Part shown: piece after piece, positions 25,201-35,800 of the stretch
Layout of the letters: each line of letters opens with the position of its first letter
Numbering within the stretch: the stretch's first letter is position 1
Assembly (NCBI GenBank): GCA_036244855.1
Contig: BQKZ01001652.1
Location: 13,087 to 77,086, forward strand
Direction of reading: 5' to 3'
DNA length: 64,000 nt
Origin: Temnopleurus reevesii
Lineage: Eukaryota > Echinodermata > Echinoidea > Temnopleuroida > Temnopleuridae
Made by a program: the position numbers and the translations under genes
The notes under the pieces: generated by a model
What the model was told of the DNA's origin: nothing
The model's database searches: none
The model's input: only the letters and a program-made list of their open reading frames with translations

Positions 25201-26682
25201 ATCCTCGTGATCAAATTGCAGTGTCGCTATTGGCGGTTCCTCTCTTCGTGACGCCGCACATATAAGAACGGTCTTCCTTTGAGAACGGTGGCATGAAACA
25301 CGATGGAACTCGAAGTAATCATAGAATTAATTCATGCTTGTAAATTTCAATCTCATTGTGCGTTCTCCTGATTCACTCTGCGTCTGTGAGGAATGACAAA
25401 TCGAAGTGCGTTTTCATTATCCTGGGGTAGAGTTTGTACTTATTTTACCATGTATATACCACATGATATATTTTTGCAAACTAAAGTGGATAATGGACAA
25501 TAGAGCAGTACGCAGGATATTGAACTGTGCGGACACAGCAGTCGAAAGCCGGTTCCGATTTGAATTGGTGTTCAACTTAATTTTTCAGAGATTATACCGT
25601 GTAATAACTTATTTTCACAAAAAATTCTGCGAATCCAGTATTCTTGTAAAGCTTTTAACCATCCTTTCAATTCTAAAATCATGATTCACATTAGGAAAAA
25701 ATGAAGCGCAAAGAAGCAAAGCCTCGCGAAAATGTGCAATCTGCTGGAAAATTCCGAAAGTTGCAATACGGTATTGCATACGTTTGATGTAATGTCAAAG
25801 AGTTATTTGAAAGAGTGCGAATATCTGCCATTCTCTCTCCTAGTGAGTCCCAAGCTCTCCCTTAAAATGGAGTCTTACTTTTCTGTATTTTTAGAGTAAT
25901 TATTGAAGCATGTAATTAGACTTAATAATTGATTTGTTATGTTATGATATATATTTATATAATCATATTCATCCGAAACTATTCTTATTTTATTAGTCAA
26001 CGTAAATAATCTTGTGAGTATTTAATCAATAAAAACATTGATAATAGATGTGCCGGTTCATCCGTGTTTTCACAAAATGATGGCAACCAAAGGGGAACGA
26101 AGAAAAATAATTCCTAGCATAGCAACATTCCAAAAAAACATCCTATCGAACTACTTGTTATAACCATAGAAGAGAACAATCATTTCCAATGAAACCGTAA
26201 CTATTTTCGTGCAACGGTATCCCTTAGCTACCGTCACTTCATGAAAAATGGACAATATATAGGCGTGTAGTGCTACAAATATGCATGGCATAATTAGTAC
26301 ACAATTGTCAAATATTAGTACATCTTCCCCAATAAGTTTATGTACAATTCATAACACGATCTTTACATTAATTATCATCATTTCCACCGGCAATTTGGTC
26401 TTGTCTTGAACTGACCCACTGCGTGTTCGTTAAGATGATGTATAATTTACTCTTAGCTGTTGAAAGGGAAATAAAGTTGATGGAAAAGGGGATTTTCAAT
26501 TTATTCCTTGAGAGTAAATCTAGATTGCTGTTAAATATTTGATTGGTCTTTCAATTACATTGACTGACAGTTGGTCTTAAGTACTACTTAGGCATCATTA
26601 GGTATGATATGGATTCAGTAAACAGGGAAGACAGATGGAGATGAGGCAAATAATGTTCGCTAAAAGGGGTCATGTGGGTCAG

Positions 26683-26685
<3 letters not shown>
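22289..26685. other. no gene seen; CA-rich and CT/TTC-rich tracts, one dispersed repeat
   Basis: Contains a CA-rich tract at about 23880-24020, a pyrimidine-rich tract at about 24490-24830, and a copy of the short dispersed repeat at about 25490-25575 (ATATTGAACTGTGCGGACAC, then CCGGTTCCGATTTGAATTGG). The signal-peptide exon of nAChR B should lie somewhere left of 28011, but I could not identify it. Confidence 0.5.
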
Positions 26686-26723
<38 letters not shown>

Positions 26724-26945
26724 GGAAAAGAGGGAGAGAGAGAGAGAGAGGGGATGAGGGGAGTGAGGAAGATAGAAGATAGTGCAATGGGTAAGAGAAA
26801 AAAAGAGAGATAGAGCAAGAGAGAGAGAGAAAGAAATAGAGTATAAGAGAGAGGAGAGAGAGAGAAAATGGGAGAGAGAGGGGGATATAGAAGAGAGAGA
26901 GAGGGAGAGAGGGAGAGATTTGGGGGGGGGGGGGAATGGAGAGGG
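26686..26945. repeat. (GA)n-rich tract
   Basis: Long GAGA-rich stretch with a G-run at about 26922-26932. Ser/Leu/Pro-rich minus-strand frames arise from it. Confidence 0.85.
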
Positions 26946-27265
26946 GTTGAGATAGTAAGCGCTCGAAAGAGGATAGGAAGAGAGTTGTGTTTGAAATGCA
27001 CAGCACATACAGTATCTACTATTCCTGCAATTGATGATGACTCCGATGAAACAGATATTTATATTTCACAAACTATTCCAAAATGGATCTTATACCAACG
27101 AAATATCCTCATTCGCTAACCAATATAAGATCATCTTGTTGAACGCTTGATGACAGAAGGAGATTTATACCCACAAAGTTTAATCACGGTAATAAAACAA
27201 TCGAAGACAGACCGACTTTCACATCGGAAACTTTTGATTGTGGTAATTCAGTGACTTGTAATTCA

Positions 27266-27335
27266 GTGATAGAGGGTAGTTATTACGAATTGTACTCGTC
27301 TTGAACAGTCAAGGGTCCTCGGTTCGAACCCAAAC
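27266..27335 (+). mobile_element. possible tRNA-like SINE head
   Basis: A pol III B-box sequence, GGTTCGAACCC at 27321-27331, lies at the expected spacing from an A-box-like GAGGGTAGTTA. I could not pair a convincing acceptor stem. Confidence 0.25.
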
Positions 27336-27619
27336 ATATCTTTTCATATTGTATGGACGAATTCGGCTTACGGACGTTTAGTCTGCCCATGGATTGAAAA
27401 TTCAGGATATTATTAATTCTTCATTGACATGAACAATTAATATTTTGTTGATCGAAAGAAAGATATAATTCTGTTAACTTCCAATAGCATTGTGTTAAAC
27501 AAAATGTATACGAAAGTAAAACACAGTTTAGCTATTTCGGGCTTTGATTAAAAAAAAATCCCTCTTTCACTCTCTCTATATAATCACCTTTCTGTAACTC
27601 TCTCTCTTGGACACATTTA

Positions 27620-27932
27620 GGCCCGTATTTCGATAGCGAGGTTTAAGTTAACCCTGGTCTAAATCTGTGGTTTAAGTATGGGTAGCCAAAAGTGCCAAAA
27701 TTTTATTTACAATAAATAATTCGTATGTTAACTGCTCTCTTTTCCCATACTGTAATAATGTAGAAAACTATTGAAGTTTTTATTCCGAGACAGCTTTAAA
27801 TAATATGAGTGCCAAAATGTGCTGGTAAATTAAACATCGACTATTATAGATTCAAGCCCCTTTTGGCTCTCCATACTTAAACCACATATTTAGACCAGGG
27901 TTAACTTAAACCTCGCTATCGGAATACAGGCC
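27620..27932. mobile_element. family C inverted-repeat element, complete copy
   Basis: A 313-bp element. The left arm begins GGCCCGTATTTCGATAGCGA and continues GGTTTAAGTTAACCC, CTAAATCTGTGGTTTAAGT; the right arm is its reverse complement, ending CTCGCTATCGGAATACAGGCC. TTA flanks both ends (27617-27619 and 27933-27935), a 3-bp duplication typical of PIF/Harbinger elements. There is no coding sequence, so it is a MITE; the superfamily call is inference. Confidence 0.8.
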
Positions 27933-28010
27933 TTAGAGTGTACCATGTGTACACCAACACCAACATTTTCCATTTTTTCATCTTTATTTGTTTTTCTTTT
28001 TTGCTTATAG

Positions 28011-28156
28011 GGAGGTGCAGTCTACTGACGAAGAAACTATACAAGAAGCTATTCAACGGTGAAGATCCTTACAATAGACATATCAGACCAACTATAAAAG
28101 AGACATCACCAACAGAACTAGAAATGCAGCTATTTGTTTCTCAAATTCTAGATATG
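28011..28156 (+). CDS. nAChR B exon: start of ligand-binding domain
   Basis: The acceptor GCTTATAG precedes 28011 and the donor GTGAGT follows 28156. The translation includes [20 protein letters not shown], the N-terminal helix and 'Y-N-x-x-x-R-P' region of nAChR subunits, and ends VSQILDM. It enters in phase 1 and leaves in phase 0. The previous exon should supply the signal peptide. Confidence 0.92.
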
Positions 28157-31100
28157 GTGAGTATAAAGGCCGACTCACACGTTTGCGTTTTTAGCGTGCG
28201 TCGGTCCAGCGGGTTTTTTTTTTATTAATAAAAACGCTCCCCAGGCGCACATCATACGCAGATCAGGCGGTAGACTAACGTTCGTCTTGCACTCAAGAAG
28301 CGTACGCTGACCGTCAGTCCTCCGTATGATCTGCGTCCAAGGAGCGTCTTTATTTTGAAAAACGCTGGGACGACGCAAGCTAAAACGCAAATTGTGTGAG
28401 TACGGTCTCACGCAAGTGAGACTGAGTATTAGGACACCACATAGACTAGGACAAAAAGTCGAGGGTTCAAATCATCTGAGCACGCCCTAAAATGGACCTT
28501 TTGTGATTCGATTCCTACCAAGAGGGTACAATATTACACCAAAATGTGCTCCCGTTGATGCATTTCTTTGCATCTTTGACGGTGAAATGTTGCATCTTTA
28601 TTCCTAAAGCCCCAGTCACACAGAAGCCCGGAAGTAACAAGATTGATCACGACTCTTTGTTAAGATCACAGTAAACTGTCTCCGAACAAAGGGTCATGAT
28701 CAATCTTGTTGCTTCCGGTATTCTTTGTGACTGGGGCATATAGTGTTCAGGATATACAAATATATGACGACCCCTATATATATTTATGATTAAATTTAAT
28801 TCAGAATTTCCTAAAACTTTGGCAATTTAGGCCTATCTTTCTTATTTATCTTTATTGGCTGGCAGGAAGTACTCGATCTGATATATGGTTATGTTTCCAT
28901 TTGTCATTACAGGACGAACGTCTGCAACAATTGAAGACCAACGTATGGATAACGTATGTAAGTATACCGGTAACGTTTAGATATTTAAAAACTTTCACAC
29001 TATTATCCACGAACGTTCATCAGCTAGCAATGTTTCACCTATCTTATATCTATTGTCGAGGAGTCAATGATGTAAATTTTGCAAGACCGTCAATCATTTC
29101 ATTCTGCTCATTTATACTCGGCCAATATCCAAATAGAGGTATTACCTTGTAATTTCGTATATGCAAAGAAATAAAATGATAAAGGAGAAAAACGATCAAT
29201 ATTGCTTTCTACTCAAAACTTTATGATTCTGTCTGAAATCACACTACTACTATCTTATAGCACGTTAGCTTTGTCTTTATTATGGAGATTTAGCTATCTA
29301 AAACTCACTGTTTACATTTCGACTAAGTGAACATTGAGTATCATGTATTTTAACTTTGTTATTATTACACACTACGAAAAAAAGTAAATTTTGCACCTCT
29401 AAGAATGCAAAGTAAAGCGACACTAGGAGCATCTTTTAGCGTGTGCTATTGCACCTTTATCAGAAAAGTACAAAATTATTAAAAACATATGTATTATAAA
29501 AAGTTGTGTGGCTCCAACCAGCACCAAGAAGGATCGCTTCAAGTCAGACGAGTTACCCTCTGAGATGTGTGTCCGCTCGTATTGAGCGATGGACATGAGG
29601 CATTCGAAATGTTTGATTTCTTTAATTAAAAAAAAATCCGTCCATCGGTCAAAAGCAACAAGCTGCTCAGTCGATATAGCGTTTAAATGGGAATAAAGCA
29701 CGTGGTTACTCATGCCCTGGATTTGATCTATACAGCTGCTGTATTTTCAAGATATTTTGTAAAATCTTGCACATTGATTAAAAGAGACAACATTGCACCT
29801 TTCACATGATACAAAGTATTTCCGTATTATATCCCTTACACTAAGTTTGTTGCGTTGACAGTGTACAGGCAAGAAAAATGAATAGATTTGCTAATACAGC
29901 CGTTTGGTACTATCTGATATGTTCATTCGTGCGAATAGTTTTAACCAGAACCTCGAGAGTCATTGTATATTTCTATAATATTACAATACGTCACGCACCA
30001 ATTCAATGGTCTTTTCTTCTTCTATTCAAATCGAACCAACTTGTGATTGTTTAGTCCGCACAGTTCAATACACGGCGTACGGATCTTTTATCTGTGACCC
30101 ACGTTATTTTACAGAAATAGTTAATATCGTGTTCTGACAACAAAATGTAAGATTGCACCCACAAAGAGTGCGTCCAGCGTTGCAAGGTACAATATTTCAT
30201 CCTTTTTCTAACTGTGCATTATAATACAGGATTGGACTGATGAGTTTCTACGATGGAATCCGGATGATTTCGAAGGACTGAAGAGTTTTAAATTAACTTC
30301 GGACCTTATATGGATGCCAGACATCGTCATATACAACAAGTAAGGATATCGTCCTTTGTCAAATGTAAAAATTGTCAAACGTATTTATTTGATTATTCAG
30401 AACGGTTTAAAACTATAATATCTTTCGCGGTCAACTGGCCGAATTGCCAATATGTAAAAGAATACACATGATATAAAAATGAATGATTATACAGCGAACT
30501 AGAATAAGACATCTCCTTTATAACAATTGTCTAATTACAACCCATCTTTAATAAACAGTACAATGTCAAAGCCGATTCACACCTTTGTTCTTTAGTTTGC
30601 GTCGGTCCAGCGTTTTAAGGTGGTCTGTCCTATTTGACAGATCACCTTTCTTTCTTATTTTCTTTATTTTTATTTCGACCTTCTTTTGTGTCCAGAATAT
30701 CTCCAAAGTCTTTTAGTCTAAGTTCTTCAGATTTTAGTCATATATCAAGGTCATTATAAACTCGATCATCCAACAAGACCAATGTCATGGCGTCATTGTG
30801 ATGTTCATCAATAATCATTCATATTCACGTCATATAAACTTCAGGTCAAGGGTCATCAGGCCATGTCATCAAAGTTCATCCACAGGTCATTACGTGCGCG
30901 TACGCGTCCGTCAAAATTTAAAAATGCTCAAAATCACTTTTGGACCGAATTAGAGTACGTTTCAGGTCATTTTAAGCCTTTCACAAATTTGCGCGCACGG
31001 ACGGATACGCGTGCGCCATTGCGCGTTTCACCCTTAAAAAGTCTCAATTTCCCAGTTTTGTTGAAATAGTCAAATAGAGCATAAAATACTCAACAAAATG

Positions 31101-32226
31101 ATACCTTGTTCAACTTTCTACGACCATTATTTAGTAAATTATCATCTCCCGAACTATTCCGCGCGCGCGCGTGTTCCCTCTTCTTAGCCCAAATATGGTC
31201 AAAAACATGCCTTGAAGAAAGACTATCTACCTTTAACCCAGTTCATAATTTCCCGATGACGTCATTTTGCATACGCCTGCCCGCCATACATTGCGATGAA
31301 AACCTCCTCCTATACTTGGAGTGCGCGCACCGAACGTCAGTCCATCGCATGTCCTAAATCATTGTGTGTTCGGGGAGCGGTTTTTTATTTCCAAAACTGC
31401 TGGGTCGATGCAGGATAAAAACGCTTGTTGTAAAAAAATGTTGTTGTTGAAATTTGATGGGCGTTTATTAATTATTCTGGATTATCTAAACTGCTAAGTG
31501 TGAACAGGTAAGTCGGCCTTTAAATAAGCTAGTTTTGTTGCCGTCATAATTTATATCGTTGCGTCATAATTCTTAGCAACATGATTTATTACGGCATTCT
31601 ATTGATCTATATTCAGAAATATTGCGTGATAAAGTTACGCAATTATTCACTGCAATGAATAACATCTATGACTACTGCTATCGAAACCCTTTTTGGTCCA
31701 AAGAATGCGTGAAACCAAAAAGTTAGAATGACGACTACGAGAAGAGACTTTTAAGTTCCTTCAAATTTTGGCCGTTATATTATCAGGGAGTTGTGACAAC
31801 TCCCTGATATTATCTTCAGGAAAAAAAAAAACACGTTCGGTTATCTCGTGAAGATGATTTTAATAAAGGTCGAAACATTGAAGTAACTCCATATGTTTAT
31901 ACTAGGAGTCATCATTCTCACTAATATAAAAATGATGGTCGTTATCGTGACAGCACACGTGTCACTATCTGTGACACAATCAATACTGTCATCATTACCA
32001 TTGATTCGCTTATGAATAAACATCGCTTATAAAGTTTAGTCCCATCCTTTGGACAATCATAATACATTCTATGATTGTAAGCATGACCTGTCCTTGATCA
32101 TGATAATCAGTGTTATCATTATCATCATCATCGTCATCATCGTCATCATCATCACCGCCACTACCAACAACAACACCACCCCATAATCATCATCATCATC
32201 ATTATTATTATTAGCATCATCATTAT

Positions 32227-32279
<53 letters not shown>

Positions 32280-32806
32280 CAACCACCCATATTCAACAAT
32301 GGCCATTGACATCATCAGTAGTAGGAACAGCTTCACCCAAGATTTATACCATCTTCATCATCGTCATCATCCCCAGAACCATCAACGTCAACATCGTCAT
32401 TAACATTTTATCGTCACCATATAATCACAAGGCGATTCATCCAAATTATTGACTTCAAAATTAATGTCATGAATACTTTCAAATATCAATTATAAGACGT
32501 TCTGTTTTATTCTTCTACAGTGCTGGAGATTCATACGATCCGTACATGTTCAACAAGATTGTTAAGATTGAACACACTGGCCATGTGAACTGGGGATCAC
32601 CTCATATCATCCAGACCAGCTGCCAACTCAACGTTGGTAACGTTCCCTTTGACTACTAGCATTGTGACATCAAGTTTGGTCCTTGGCAACATGACCGATC
32701 GTGTGCATACATAATCGTTCATGACTTCAAACCCCATCATTTTGACAGTCATTTAGTTATGATCGTTTACTTTCTTATAATCATCATCTCTGTTATCAAT
32801 ATCATT

Positions 32807-32844
<38 letters not shown>

Positions 32845-35800
32845 ATATCATCATCATCATCATTACAACCACCGTCATCACCACCACCATCATCATCGTC
32901 ACCTTCATCATCATCATCATCATTATAACCATCACCATCACCACCACCATCATCATCGTCACCTTCATCATCACCACCGTCATCCTTGTCACAATCATCA
33001 TTAGCATCATCTTCGTCATCATCATCATCACCATCACCATCCTCATCATCATCATCACGAGCATCATCAACATCATCATCATTAGCGTCGTGTCGTTACC
33101 AGCTATCACAGGGAGGCTCATCAAAATTATTGACTTCAAAATTACTTCTATTAATTCAATATGTCTAATCTATTCTTCTACAGTGCTGGAGATTCATACG
33201 ATCCGTACATGTTCAACAAGATTGTTAAGATTGAACACACTGGACATGTGAACTGGGGATCACCTCATATCATCCAGACCAGTTGCCAACTCAATGTTGG
33301 TAACTTTCCCTTCGATTATCAGCATTGTGACATCAAGTTTGGTCCTTGGCAACATGACGGATCCTGTGCATACATAATCGTTCATGACCTCTAACCCCAT
33401 CATTTTGACAGTCATTTAGTTATGTATGATCGTTTACTTTCTTCATCATCATCATCCGCTTTATCAGCATCATTATCATCCTCATCATCATCGTCAACAT
33501 CATCATCATCATAACCATCACCATCACCACCACCATCATCCTCGTCACACTCATCATTAGCATCATCTTCGTCATCATCATCACCATCGTCACCTTCATC
33601 ATCATCATCACCTTCATCATCACCATGCTCATCATCATCATCACGATCATCATCAACATCATCATCATCATCGTCATCGTGATCATCATCATCATCAACA
33701 TCATCATCATTAGCGTCGTGTCGTTGCCGGCTATCACAGGGAGATTCATCAAAATTACTGACTTCAAAATTACTTCCACTAATTTAATATTTCTAATTCA
33801 TTCTCACAGGGAGATTCATCAAAATTACTGACTTCAAAATTACTTCCACTAATTTAATATTTCTAATTCATTCTCCTACAGTGCTGGAGATTCATACGAT
33901 CCGTACATGTTCAACAAAATTGTTAAGATTGAACACACTGGCCATGTGAACTGGGGATCACCTCATATCATCCAGACCAGTTGCCAACTCAATGTTGGTA
34001 ACTTTCCCTTCGATTACCAGCATTGTGACATCAAGTTTGGTCCTTGGCAACACGACGGCTCCGAGCTGGCTATCAATGGGTCAGGTAAAGTTTTACGCCA
34101 GTGACTGGGCGGTGTTTCACCTAATCGTATGGGTGTAATTCGAGTAAGATCCTCGGTAATTCAGCACAAGAACTGATCCCTGTCATGCGTGCGTAAAGTC
34201 GTTCTTAAAGTCTTTAGTTACTTGGTGAAACACCTCTTCGTTCTGAACAATATCAGGCACACTTTTTTGTTTTAAATCCCTTTATTTTTCATTCATCTAA
34301 AACGGTTTGCAAAAGTACAATCTGAAATATGAAAAAAAATGTAATCAGAACAAAATGTTGGCTGTATATGTCGATGACATTCAAATGAATAAATTCCAAA
34401 TTCCAATCTCTCGCGATTAAGTGGCCGAATTGCACTACATGGAAAGTAAAAATACATACATTTCAGGATCATAACGATTACTATCCAAGTCAATGAACAG
34501 CTTCATGCTACTTGAGGTGTTGTGCAATCATTTATTTAGAACCATCGCAATGGGATAATAAAGACAATGCCGTCATCGCTTCGATAGAGTCTATTACCAT
34601 GTCATTACAACTCATTCTGAAACCATAATGATGTCATTGGCCAATTATAGAGATTCACAAGGGACGCGCTTTGGGGAACAAAAATCAGTTGATGGCCAGG
34701 CGTATGCCCTGTGAATTTCTGCGAATTGAAAAACATTTAAACGCTAATGCCTATAACACTGACCATGTCGGCTGTGTCATTTATTTTGACTGTGTAACGA
34801 ATGCTGGTAATGATGACACTAACGGTTCTCTGTTTATTTTCGCTTTTAGGTGATAACACGGTATTCCGAAGTGACGGTGAATGGGATATGATTGGTCTAA
34901 GTACAGTGACCAATCAGGAAACTTATCCGGACTCACCTGGGATCATCTATTATGACGTCACATACACCATACATCTCAGAAGGTAACTGTTTGTATGTCA
35001 CAAAAATTAAGGAAAAACGAATGTACCCTACGTCTGCAACAGAATTCCAATAGACAACGGCAGATCAAAATACGGTTGTGCCATCTTGAAAGCATAGACC
35101 ACAAATCTCGGTGATAGAACATATATTTATTCTATTCATCTGAATCTTTTAACACAAATCAACAGTTTTTTTTCTGAGTTAATATTTGCAAAGCAATGCA
35201 AATAGTATTGAGTACTCAACTTGATATGATTATAATTGACTTAGAAGTAAGTAACGCTGAAACCTTTCCCAGTTCCCAGTAACATGACACGGACTGGTTC
35301 CTACTCACTATTGACTTGGAGTGGATTTTTTACAATCTCAGACTTATATCTTAGTCCACTTGATTTGGCCAAATTCCATAAAAAATTGCATTTAAATGCA
35401 AGCCAGAGAATTAGTCGCAAGACCTACAAACACATTCCTGATTGGTTGAAAATGAAATTACGTTCAGTTTTCTGACTTGCGTGTAAACGCAACTCTTTTA
35501 GGCAATAGGACACTGGAATTTTCAATTTTATTGAGTATCGAAGGTTTACATCATAGCCTTTACATGGATTCGTGAGCAGGCGACACGTAGCTCCGCCCTC
35601 CCTCCCTTTCACGCAGCTTTTGAATGGTTTTTTTTTTAATTACTGTTAAAGTGTATATGACGCCAGTATGAATTAGATAAAGGAAAACTTTACATTTCTA
35701 TCATTTGAATGAATTTAAAGTACTCGGACCATTATTCAGAGTGGACGCATGATCAATTCCAATTAATGTTAAGAGAATTGCAATTTGGTTTACCAGTTAT

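Larger units (their letters stand above)
30340..32520 (+). other. nAChR B intron with nested elements and an ATC microsatellite
   Basis: Contains a family B element split by another insertion (30570-31520), a small hairpin at about 31780-31811 (TATCAGGGAGTTGT and complement), and an (ATC)n tract at about 32110-32285. Confidence 0.6.

Noticed and set aside
26584..27008. Ser/Leu/Pro-rich minus-strand frames over 100 residues
   Set aside because: Product of the (GA)n tract; three frames are open simultaneously.
32100..33720. CRISPR-like array of regular repeats
   Set aside because: The repeats are trinucleotide microsatellites and large exon-bearing units in an animal intron; no spacer pattern.
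32069..33779. Asp-, Met-, Ile- and His-rich frames in the (ATC)n arrays
   Set aside because: Microsatellite translations in all frames, inside an intron of nAChR B.
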